NCBI GenBank assembly: GCA_036660615.1
Contig: JAVXAG010000038.1
Location: forward strand, 1-14,893
Origin: JAVXAG01 sp036660615
GTDB lineage: Bacteria; Bacillota; Clostridia; Peptostreptococcales; Anaerovoracaceae
DNA length: 14,893 nucleotides
Reading direction: 5' to 3'
The position numbers and the translations under genes were made by a program. Positions 1-6,204 of this stretch are shown one piece after another (within the stretch, counting starts at the first letter, position 1; each line of letters opens with the position of its first letter). Below the pieces are notes generated by a model. The model had not been told where the DNA came from, made no database searches, and saw only the letters and a list, made by a program, of their open reading frames with translations.

Positions 1-9
1 CAAAAAGGG

Positions 10-55
10 CTCAAAAATGCCCCGAATATTCAAAAGTGAAATATTCGGGGCATTT
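10..55 (-). terminator. Intrinsic terminator of the long operon
   Basis: A perfect 16-bp stem (15-30 with 40-55) closes a 9-nt loop. On the minus strand it is followed by TTTT and, a few bases on, by TTTTTG. It lies about 115 nt past the rluB stop and is the first strong terminator-like hairpin downstream of the operon. On the plus strand the 3' arm runs into TTTAG, so weak bidirectional action is possible. Confidence 0.88.
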
Positions 56-142
56 AGTATTAATATCCGTCCGTCCATCGGCGAATCCGGCGTCCGTCCG
101 CCCATCGGCAGCCCATCTGCCACCCAGTCGGCCCTCGCCCAT
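11..142 (-). CDS. Possible 43-aa small ORF with ADGRTD repeat (doubtful)
   Basis: An open frame of 43 codons starts at ATG 142 and ends at TGA 13-11, running right through the terminator stem. Its first two thirds are encoded by the GC-rich repeat island and contain ADGRTD twice (residues 12-17 and 21-26). The only Shine-Dalgarno-like sequence, AGGA, is 3 nt from the ATG, which is too close. A gene that overlaps its own operon terminator is unlikely, and the protein resembles no family I recognise. It is listed because the frame stays open across the whole island; it is most likely a by-product of the repeats. Confidence 0.15.
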   Translation of the reverse strand: MGEGRLGGRWAADGRTDAGFADGRTDINTKCPEYFTFEYSGHF

Positions 143-144
143 CG
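67..144 (-). repeat. GC-rich imperfect repeat island in the rluB 3' region
   Basis: About 78 bp are roughly 70% G+C, in sharp contrast to the AT-rich surroundings. On the minus strand the unit GATGGGCNG occurs four times in degenerate form (GATGGGCGAGG, GATGGGCTGCC, GATGGGCGGACGG, GATGGACGGACGG). The last two share a GGACGGA tail about 27 nt apart. It lies between the rluB stop and the terminator, so it would be transcribed as 3' untranslated RNA. Its function is unknown. Confidence 0.7.
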
Positions 145-168
145 TTCCTAGCAGTTTGATTAATAGCT

Positions 169-873
169 TTAGCTATTTTTTAGATACTCTATTTCTTCTC
201 TAGTCAATTTCCTGTAATGGCCTTCCTTAAGATGGCTCATATAAATATCGCCAATTGCAATCCTTTCAAGTTCCTGCACTTTGTTGCCAACTGCGGCGAA
301 CATTTTTCTTACTTGTCTGTTTTTGCCTTCATAAATTTGGATTTCTACAATAGTCGAATGAGGTGCGCCTTTGATTATTTTGACTTTTGCCTCAGAAGTT
401 ATATAACCGCCTATGTCCACCCCACGTTGCAAAACTGCCACCTTTTCATTAGATAATACACCTGCTACCCTAGCCCTATACGTCTTGTAAATGTGGTGCT
501 TTGGGTGAGTTAGCTTGTATGCCAAATCGCCGTCGTTGGTCATTATCAACATTCCTGACGTGTTGTAGTCAAGCCTGCCAACTGGGAAAAGCCTTGCATC
601 AATATCTGCGACCAATTCCATAACCGTCGGTCTGTTTAGTTCATCGCTGGAAGTCGTGATGTAACCTAGTGGTTTGTTAATTATAAAATACTTTAATTTC
701 TTTTCGATAGTTATTGGAGTGCCGTTTACCTCGACCACCTCTCCATCGGCCACATCGTAGCCAGTTACTTTCATAACTGCACCGTTAACCTTTACATTTC
801 CGTTAACGACCAGTTCATCTGCTTTTCTTCTGCTGGCAATTCCTGCCTGCGCAATGTATTTATTTATTCTCAT
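169..873 (-). CDS. rluB: Ribosomal RNA pseudouridine synthase, RsuA/RluB family
   Basis: This cytoplasmic enzyme isomerises a specific uridine in ribosomal RNA to pseudouridine; in the RluB branch the target is in 23S rRNA helix 80. The N-terminus (residues 1-50, MRINKYIAQAGIASRR) is an S4 RNA-binding domain. The catalytic motif GRLDYNTSG follows at 99-107, with the nucleophile Asp102. The GKNRQVRKM motif lies near residue 185. At 234 residues it has normal family length. The start is supported by CGGAG seven bases upstream. It follows the FAD oxidoreductase after 38 bp and is the last clear gene of the operon. In many Firmicutes rluB sits close to scpA-scpB; here those genes are about 9.5 kb upstream. 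RluB versus the 16S enzyme RsuA cannot be settled from motifs alone, but the scpAB linkage favours RluB. Confidence 0.9.
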   Translation of the reverse strand: MRINKYIAQAGIASRRKADELVVNGNVKVNGAVMKVTGYDVADGEVVEVNGTPITIEKKLKYFIINKPLGYITTSSDELNRPTVMELVADIDARLFPVGRLDYNTSGMLIMTNDGDLAYKLTHPKHHIYKTYRARVAGVLSNEKVAVLQRGVDIGGYITSEAKVKIIKGAPHSTIVEIQIYEGKNRQVRKMFAAVGNKVQELERIAIGDIYMSHLKEGHYRKLTREEIEYLKNS

Positions 874-911
874 GTATTTTCTCCGTTACATTTCTCACTT
901 AGTAGTGTTTC

Positions 912-2195
912 CTAGATTTTATCATATATGTTATCAAGTCCGCAATCTTTTATCCGATTTGCTATAATTTTTTTATCTGTTGAGTACAGGTTGTTGCCCT
1001 TCATATACTCAAAGAACTCATCACCAGCAAAAGTAAATCTTGATTTCAGACCCTCTTCATTTTCTATTTTTTCATTGTTAAATGCAATTATACTGCCTAT
1101 AGCTGTTTCCTTTGGCAATTCCAGAAGCCTTCTTCCGTTTAGCATTCGTCCAGCATTATGACCAGCCAAAGCCCCTGTGGAAATTGCTTCCGTATGACCA
1201 ACAAAAAGTCCTGCCTTTTCTCCACCGCAAAATAGGTTTTTTACGTGGTCAACTCTCATAGTATTGCTTCTTCTTGTAACCGCCATATATCTTATAGAAT
1301 TTCCTTTTCCACCTGCATACGGATCAGCATATCGAACATTCTCAAAACCCGCGACTTGCCTCAACTGTTCAAGAGGGAAGAAAGGTGTCATCATCTTTGC
1401 AAAGCCAGTGTCTATCAAAATTATGTTCTCTGCAAAAGGTTCAAGGGCGTACTGCTTGCATACCTTCATATCAAGCTTCCCTCTGTTTATAAGTTTCTCC
1501 GGCAAAGGAATTATTGCTACGCCATTGGCCGTTAACTGATTTTGTATGTCTTTGGAAAGTGTGGATTTTTCTAGTTTGCATGAGCCACTAAATGCTCCCC
1601 ATTGCCCGTTGTTTCTAACACCACAAAAGTCTTCACCCCCTGCTCTTTGAGAAACACTTACCCTTGGGCCAAAAGCTGGGCATCTTAGAATACACATACT
1701 GCATCCATTTCCGTACTCCGCGCAATTCCCCATTGGGCCAGTAGTTCCAGTGCAATCAATAAAAACATCACCTTCCAAAACTTCCCCGTCACTTAAAGCA
1801 ACCGCTTTTATAACCGCAGAATCGTCATCTTTTTTTAGCACATCTACGACTCTCGATTGAAATCTACAGTTAATTTGCTTTTTCGCGAGAAGCCTGCCAA
1901 CTTCTGGCTCGACCTTTAGAACGTCATAAAAACTGGCGTGATTGTGCCCTGGAAACTCTACATCTTTGTGCGTTGCACATTTGTCTGTAATATCGAAAAG
2001 TTCTCCAGCCCCCATAGCAATATTTTCTTCTGTTGCAGTGAACCTCCCGTTATTTCGCATAATCCCACCAACATTACCCAGTCCTAGAAGCAAATCAGTT
2101 CTTTCAAGAATTAACACCTCTGCTCCGCTTTTTCTTCCAGTAATGGCCGCCGAACAACCGGCCCAGCCACCACCTATTATTATAATTTTTCCCAT
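912..2195 (-). CDS. FAD-dependent oxidoreductase, GidA/TrmFO-like, cysteine-rich
   Basis: This is a 427-residue flavoprotein of unknown substrate. The N-terminus (IIIIGGGWAG, residues 4-13) is a dinucleotide-binding Rossmann fold, followed by an acidic residue at the end of strand 2 (Glu31). The C-terminal stretch around residues 319-350 (NLFCGGEKAG, then GALAGHNAGR) resembles the second FAD-contacting motif of the GidA/TrmFO group. It is shorter than GidA and lacks that protein's C-terminal tRNA-binding region, so a tRNA-modifying role is not supported. Between them lies a cysteine cluster C158-x6-C165-x2-C168-x3-C172, which could hold an Fe-S cluster or act as a redox disulfide. It begins 58 bp after the SCIFF maturase gene, and its ribosome binding site is buried in a hairpin. 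Position suggests a redox role linked to SCIFF maturation or to the mature peptide. That is inference. Confidence 0.75.
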   Translation of the reverse strand: MGKIIIIGGGWAGCSAAITGRKSGAEVLILERTDLLLGLGNVGGIMRNNGRFTATEENIAMGAGELFDITDKCATHKDVEFPGHNHASFYDVLKVEPEVGRLLAKKQINCRFQSRVVDVLKKDDDSAVIKAVALSDGEVLEGDVFIDCTGTTGPMGNCAEYGNGCSMCILRCPAFGPRVSVSQRAGGEDFCGVRNNGQWGAFSGSCKLEKSTLSKDIQNQLTANGVAIIPLPEKLINRGKLDMKVCKQYALEPFAENIILIDTGFAKMMTPFFPLEQLRQVAGFENVRYADPYAGGKGNSIRYMAVTRRSNTMRVDHVKNLFCGGEKAGLFVGHTEAISTGALAGHNAGRMLNGRRLLELPKETAIGSIIAFNNEKIENEEGLKSRFTFAGDEFFEYMKGNNLYSTDKKIIANRIKDCGLDNIYDKI

Positions 2196-2240
2196 AAAAA
2201 ACCTCCCTATGATATCCTATAAAGATATTCATATGGGAGG
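2196..2240 (-). promoter_or_regulatory. Hairpin hiding the SD of the FAD oxidoreductase; attenuator-like
   Basis: On the minus strand CCTCCCATATGAATATC (2240-2224) pairs with GATATCATAGGGAGG (2216-2202). The stem has 15 bp, two single-base bulges and a 7-nt loop. The 3' arm contains the GGGAGG Shine-Dalgarno sequence and is followed at once by six U residues and the ATG at 2195. It can therefore block ribosome binding and also looks like an intrinsic terminator. A 13-bp dyad (AACTTGACAAGTT, 2243-2255) overlaps the preceding stop codon. Confidence 0.65.
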
Positions 2241-2253
2241 AAAACTTGACAAG

Positions 2254-3618
2254 TTATTTTGCAACTTCCATCATTATGGCACATTCCATTCTTTTTTTGA
2301 ATAGCTTGCACCCATATTCATAAGTTCCGTTGATTGATCCAGTGCCATGGTATGCATTTGCCGCACAGCCACCGCTACAATAAAGTCTTGCCCAGCAATC
2401 TTTGCAATCTTCCCTAGCATAGACGTTACACATTTTGAAGTCTTCTCTCTTTGATTCGTTTGTTACCCCTTGCCATATATCACCCATTTTGTAAGCTGGA
2501 TCAGATACAAATTGGTGGCAAGGATAAAGATCTCCCCAAGGAGTTACTGCAAAATATTCAGTTCCTGCGCCACATCCGGATATTCGCTTATATATACATG
2601 GACCTCCAGTCAAATCTATCATATAGTGATAGAACGTGAATCCATTACCTGCTTTTTTTCTTTTTAACATTTCTGTTGCCAGTATCTCATACTGTTCAAA
2701 TAGTTTTGGTAAGTCCTCTTCTGTCAATGCAAAAGGATCTCCTGACTTGCAAACGACAGGTTCCATGGAAAGTTCAGTAAATCCCATATCTGCCATATGA
2801 AAAATATCTTTGGTAAAGTCCACGTTGTTGTGGGTAAAGGTTCCTCTCATATAGTAGTCTTTGCCACCTCTTGCTTCCACTAGCTTTTTGAACTTTGGCA
2901 ATATAGTATCGTAACTGCCCTGACCATTGATTGTAGTTCTCAGTTTGTCGTGAATTTCTTTTCTTCCATCCAGGCTAAGAACAACATTGTGCATTTCCTT
3001 ATTTGCAAACTCTATTACATCGTCGTCAATGGCAACTCCATTTGTGGTAAGGGTAAATCTAAAGTTCTTATTATGGTCTTTTTCAATGCTTCTTCCATAT
3101 GCCACAATATCTTTTACAACTTGCCAATTCATAAGGGGTTCTCCACCGAAAAAGTCCACTTCAAGGTTTACTCTATTTCCTGAGTTTTCCACTAAAAAGT
3201 CTAACGCTTTTTTGCCTACTTCCAATGTCATTAACCCACGTTCTCCGTTAAAGTTGCCTTGGCTGGCAAAACAATAACTGCAGTTTAGGTTACAAGTGTG
3301 GGCAACGTGAAGGCACAAAGCCTTTATTTCTGTATGTCTGTTTTTTAAGTCAAATGCATTTGGCTCGTATATATCCTCCGAAAAAAGTTTTTTCTGAGTC
3401 TTTAATTCTTCTATGTCCTCAAGGACTTCTATAATTTCTTCTCTGGTCACATCTGGCTGGTCACTATATTTGTCCAACATTTTGTTTATGATGTCTTCTT
3501 TTTTTTCTGTACAAAAAAGTTGGATGATGTCATATGCCACATCATCCACACAGTGTACTGAACCACTATAAACATCTAATACGATATTGTAACCGCCTAG
3601 TTTATATTGATGAATCAT
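2254..3618 (-). CDS. scfB: SCIFF peptide radical SAM/SPASM maturase
   Basis: This cytoplasmic radical SAM enzyme forms thioether bonds between Cys thiols and residues of the SCIFF precursor. Residues 1-80 look like the PqqD-type RiPP recognition element. The SAM-binding [4Fe-4S] motif CNLNCSYC (Cys109, Cys113, Cys116) follows, with GGEP at 158-161. The C-terminal SPASM region supplies cysteines for the auxiliary clusters: C341, C349, C367, C397, C405, C408, C414, C418 and C437, in a typical C-x2-C-x5-C-x3-C order. At 454 residues it has the expected length. Its ATG overlaps the stop of scfA in TAATG, and only a weak AAGAAGAG lies upstream, so it is probably translated by coupling to the precursor. 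The adjacent SCIFF precursor makes the assignment firm; the exact crosslinks cannot be read from sequence. Confidence 0.95.
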   Translation of the reverse strand: MIHQYKLGGYNIVLDVYSGSVHCVDDVAYDIIQLFCTEKKEDIINKMLDKYSDQPDVTREEIIEVLEDIEELKTQKKLFSEDIYEPNAFDLKNRHTEIKALCLHVAHTCNLNCSYCFASQGNFNGERGLMTLEVGKKALDFLVENSGNRVNLEVDFFGGEPLMNWQVVKDIVAYGRSIEKDHNKNFRFTLTTNGVAIDDDVIEFANKEMHNVVLSLDGRKEIHDKLRTTINGQGSYDTILPKFKKLVEARGGKDYYMRGTFTHNNVDFTKDIFHMADMGFTELSMEPVVCKSGDPFALTEEDLPKLFEQYEILATEMLKRKKAGNGFTFYHYMIDLTGGPCIYKRISGCGAGTEYFAVTPWGDLYPCHQFVSDPAYKMGDIWQGVTNESKREDFKMCNVYAREDCKDCWARLYCSGGCAANAYHGTGSINGTYEYGCKLFKKRMECAIMMEVAK

Positions 3619-3767
3619 TAGTTTTTGCTCTTCTTTTCACATTCTTGATTTGCAACACCACATGATGTTTTGCAAGCTGATTGGCAAGAAGTTTGACATT
3701 CTCCACAACCGCCATCTTTGATGCTGGCTTCTAAATTTCTTGTTTCTATTGTTTTAATTCTTTTCAT
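3618..3767 (-). CDS. scfA: SCIFF ranthipeptide precursor (six cysteines in forty-five)
   Basis: A 49-residue peptide starts MKRIKTIETR and contains exactly six cysteines at 21, 24, 28, 32, 36 and 43 (spacings x2, x3, x3, x3, x6). Its core, CGECQTSCQSACKTSC, matches the SCIFF family signature. The N-terminal leader of about 20 residues is the part recognised by the maturase. The family is nearly universal in Clostridia, and its members receive Cys thioether crosslinks from the partner radical SAM enzyme; a signalling role has been proposed for related ranthipeptides. The start ATG at 3767 has only a poor GAAAGG upstream, at a long spacing. The stop overlaps the maturase start by one base. No protease or dedicated exporter gene lies next to it, so release and export would rely on general systems. 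Confidence 0.95.
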   Translation of the reverse strand: MKRIKTIETRNLEASIKDGGCGECQTSCQSACKTSCGVANQECEKKSKN

Positions 3768-3789
3768 TTATTCTGTCTGCCTTTCTTTT

Positions 3790-3809
3790 GGTAATAGAAA
3801 TATATTACC
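3790..3809 (-). promoter_or_regulatory. Small hairpin in front of the SCIFF gene
   Basis: GGTAATA and TATTACC form a perfect 7-bp stem with a 6-nt loop in the 46 bp between the PyrK-like gene and scfA. On the transcribed strand it is preceded by six A residues and followed by CAAAAG, so it is not an intrinsic terminator for this direction. It could stabilise a processed 5' end for the precursor mRNA; this is only a suggestion. Confidence 0.4.
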
Positions 3810-3813
3810 TTTT

Positions 3814-4758
3814 TTATGATGAAATGTCAAGGGACGTAATAACTTCGCTTTTGCACATCTTTACAGTATTACCTTTTCCATCGACAATTGAACAAGCTCC
3901 ACATACACCTTCTCCGCAACACATATTGCTATGATTTGGATATACCAGCTTTGGATTTATGGCTTTTATCATATTTGTATAGTATGGAGAAGCCAACGCA
4001 AACAGGTTCATCCCTTCTTTTTTGCTTTCCATTGCCATAACCTTTAATCTGTCTTGATTCTGAGTAAAATCTGCGAAAAATGTTCCCTTAGCCGGTAGCC
4101 ATCCGAAGTAGTCCTTTATAAAGTCTTGCGTCACTTTGTCTGTGTCTATATATGCCAAAATATTTCCATTTTGTCCACACAATTGTTCAGCCATATTGCC
4201 CAGAGGTGCAATGGCAATCCCTTTGGCTATTATTACGGTCGCCTCGGGGTTTTTGTATAGGTTCCCAATTCCAATAAGTCCATTTTCATAAACCCCTCTT
4301 ACCACCACACTACTGGCTTCTCCAAGGAGGGTTTCTGTCTTTGGGCCGCAACGATTTATTCCCACATGAATTTGCCCTTTGTTGTAATCGGTTTTCAAAA
4401 TAGAAATAGGCATATCATATTCTTTAGCCTTGCCACAGCTTCGGAGAAATACAAATCCTCCTACCTTCTTTGCCTTTTGGGCAAATGCTTTTCCCACTTC
4501 TAGAACTAGCACTTGAAAGTTTTCCGTATAGATTTTTCTTTCAATTATACTAGCTACAAATTCATTGCGTTGGGTTTTGATTGTCCTATGGTTTTGCAAA
4601 AACTCATTGTACACACATACCCCCTGCCAATTACACTCATTACAAGTTTTCCCCCTTAGCTTGGCACACTGTATACAGCTTTGGCAGGTTGCCAAAATGC
4701 AAGGACAATTTCCAGTGCCTAAGTCAACACAATTATACTTCTCAATGGTCATTCCCAT
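3814..4758 (-). CDS. PyrK-like Fe-S flavoprotein with cysteine-rich N-terminus
   Basis: A 314-residue protein resembling the electron-transfer subunit of dihydroorotate dehydrogenase or sulfide dehydrogenase. Evidence is a C-terminal [2Fe-2S] motif (CCGEGVCGAC then Cys302) and a ferredoxin-reductase-like middle, with MPISI where the FAD-contacting motif is expected and a glycine-rich ENGLIGIG segment. The first 48 residues are unusual, with nine cysteines (10, 18, 20, 25, 28, 31, 39, 42, 48) that may bind additional Fe-S clusters or zinc. The frame could begin at TTG 4761, ATG 4758 or ATG 4752; AAAGGGGG lies 4 nt before ATG 4758 and 10 nt before ATG 4752, so the start is uncertain by two residues. 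No pyrD partner is nearby, so a pyrimidine role is unlikely. It directly precedes the SCIFF pair, suggesting a reductase for radical SAM clusters, by inference. Confidence 0.7.
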   Translation of the reverse strand: MGMTIEKYNCVDLGTGNCPCILATCQSCIQCAKLRGKTCNECNWQGVCVYNEFLQNHRTIKTQRNEFVASIIERKIYTENFQVLVLEVGKAFAQKAKKVGGFVFLRSCGKAKEYDMPISILKTDYNKGQIHVGINRCGPKTETLLGEASSVVVRGVYENGLIGIGNLYKNPEATVIIAKGIAIAPLGNMAEQLCGQNGNILAYIDTDKVTQDFIKDYFGWLPAKGTFFADFTQNQDRLKVMAMESKKEGMNLFALASPYYTNMIKAINPKLVYPNHSNMCCGEGVCGACSIVDGKGNTVKMCKSEVITSLDISS

Positions 4759-4783
4759 CAATCCCCCTTTAAGTTCATTTGGT

Positions 4784-5623
4784 TTAGTCTACTGGCTCTG
4801 CAATACCTATTAATTTGAATCCATAGTCCATAAGGTTGTATGCATCGTTAAACCAGTTGCCATCTGACAAAACCACGCATATCAGCTCTGCGCCACCTCT
4901 CTTTGCCGATGCCACCAAAGTTCGTCCCGACGTTTCCGTAAAGCCAATTTTTATTCCAGTAGCACCCTTGTATTGGTGTACCGTCTTGTTTTTATTATAA
5001 TAATTTTTCCAGTTCTCTGTAGCCACTACTTTCCTAAACCACTTGTTTTTCATTGCCTCTTGAGCGATTATTCCTAGTTCTCTGGCCGTAGTATAGTGGT
5101 CGTCATTATGTAACCCACTTGGATTTGTAAAATGAGTGTTTGTACACCCCAGTTCCTGTGCCTTTTTATTCATTCTAGCGATAAAATTTTCTTCCGTTCC
5201 ACCAAGTGTCATGGCAATTGCTGTTGCTGCATCGTTTCCAGACTGAAGCATTAGCCCGTAGAGTAACTCCTCGATTGAGATCTTTTCTCCGGCTTTTAGG
5301 TAAATTGAAGAACCCTCCACTGCGGTTGCTTCCTTGGGGACGATAACCATCTGTTCCAGATTTGCACCCACTTCTTCACAAATAGAAAGAGCCACTAAGG
5401 CAGTCATTATCTTTGTGGTACTGGCAGGATAAGCCTTGGCGTCCGCTTGTTTTTGATACATAACTTCCCCAGTTTCTTGATTTATCAAAACAGCATTTCT
5501 TGCTGAGATCATCGGCATCAATTCTTGCTGCGTATTTGTCTTCACATCGTAAGATAGGGCTGTATAGACAATAATACCTATTAATAAGCCTATCACTGCT
5601 CCCAAAATATATTTTTTTTCCAT
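4784..5623 (-). CDS. D-alanyl-D-alanine carboxypeptidase, short form, KIG motif
   Basis: A penicillin-binding protein of the S11 peptidase family, which removes the terminal D-Ala from peptidoglycan stem peptides outside the membrane. An N-terminal hydrophobic segment (residues about 6-23) serves as signal or anchor. The active-site motifs are STTK (Ser68, Lys71) and SGN (128-130). The third motif, normally KTG, is KIG here (225-227, in GIKIGFTETSG). The protein is 279 residues and stops soon after the catalytic domain, lacking the usual C-terminal beta domain and amphipathic anchor. The start at ATG 5623 is preferred over the in-frame ATG at 5644, because AGGAG lies 8 nt before the former and the latter sits inside the hairpin. 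B. subtilis dacB lies between scpB and rluB, so this may be its positional counterpart. Confidence 0.85.
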   Translation of the reverse strand: MEKKYILGAVIGLLIGIIVYTALSYDVKTNTQQELMPMISARNAVLINQETGEVMYQKQADAKAYPASTTKIMTALVALSICEEVGANLEQMVIVPKEATAVEGSSIYLKAGEKISIEELLYGLMLQSGNDAATAIAMTLGGTEENFIARMNKKAQELGCTNTHFTNPSGLHNDDHYTTARELGIIAQEAMKNKWFRKVVATENWKNYYNKNKTVHQYKGATGIKIGFTETSGRTLVASAKRGGAELICVVLSDGNWFNDAYNLMDYGFKLIGIAEPVD

Positions 5624-5663
5624 AATAAAAACTCCTATGTTCATTTTACTTTGAACATAGGAG
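5624..5663 (-). promoter_or_regulatory. Perfect 12-bp hairpin hiding the SD of the carboxypeptidase
   Basis: On the minus strand CTCCTATGTTCA (5663-5652) pairs perfectly with TGAACATAGGAG (5643-5632) across an 8-nt loop. The 3' arm holds the AGGAG ribosome binding site and is followed by TTTTTATT and the ATG at 5623. A second anti-SD segment, AAACTCCT (5698-5691), further upstream is complementary to AGGAGTTT at the same site, so alternative pairings exist. The form matches an intrinsic terminator as well as a translational lock. Confidence 0.7.
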
Positions 5664-5724
5664 AAGTATTACTATTATTTTTGTTTTCGCAGGAGTTTGC
5701 CCTGATTCTTTACAGAAATGTAAA

Positions 5725-6204
5725 TCACTCTATGATTTTATAGCCTGCATCAACAAATTTTTTAGATGTGTACTTGTCGTAGGCATCTTGCAGATTATTC
5801 ATCTTTGGCTGTGACTCTTTTACAACCACCATAAGGGCTCTATTGTTGGTATCGACCAAAGTAAACAGTTTCTCTATTGGCTCCATGTTATAATATTTTA
5901 CTGTATCTTTGAATGTACTTGTATCATCATAAAACTCATACTGATATTTCACGATTTTACCATCCTCTTTTTTGAACACAAAGTAGTCCTTCAATCTAAA
6001 TGAAGCCACATTATAACAATCCACCACAACCTGTTCATCGTTAGTAACCCCCAGGTTATCTATTGCCATCTCTCTTTCACGTGTTACATAATTGGGCATT
6101 GTTTTCTCCCAACTGTTTAGCTCAAAACCTTGGGGTTCTTCACCACACGAGGCTATAGACAAGGTGATAAGTGCAATTAGCACTATAGAAAAAATCTTTT
6201 TCAT
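5725..6204 (-). CDS. Small predicted lipoprotein of unknown function
   Basis: A 159-residue protein with a clear lipoprotein signal: MKKIFSIVLIALITLSIASC, where the lipobox IAS-C ends at Cys20, the likely lipidated residue. The mature part has no motif I recognise; it is rich in aromatic and charged residues and should form a small extracytoplasmic domain tethered to the membrane. Its ATG overlaps the stop of the histidine kinase gene in ATGA and is preceded by a very strong GGAGGAGG, so the two are translated together. The coupling suggests that it works with the kinase, for example as an accessory to its extracellular sensor domain. That is inference from position. A 6-bp hairpin (TTTACATTTCTGTAAA) follows its stop, without a U-run. 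Confidence 0.75.
   Translation of the reverse strand: MKKIFSIVLIALITLSIASCGEEPQGFELNSWEKTMPNYVTREREMAIDNLGVTNDEQVVVDCYNVASFRLKDYFVFKKEDGKIVKYQYEFYDDTSTFKDTVKYYNMEPIEKLFTLVDTNNRALMVVVKESQPKMNNLQDAYDKYTSKKFVDAGYKIIE

Noticed and set aside
3790..3815. Hairpin plus TTTTTT on the plus strand as a terminator
   Set aside because: It has the right shape on the plus strand, but no plus-strand gene precedes it; all neighbours are on the minus strand.
5624..5644. ATG at 5644 as start of the carboxypeptidase
   Set aside because: It lies at the base of the hairpin loop with no Shine-Dalgarno sequence, while ATG 5623 has AGGAG at 8 nt.
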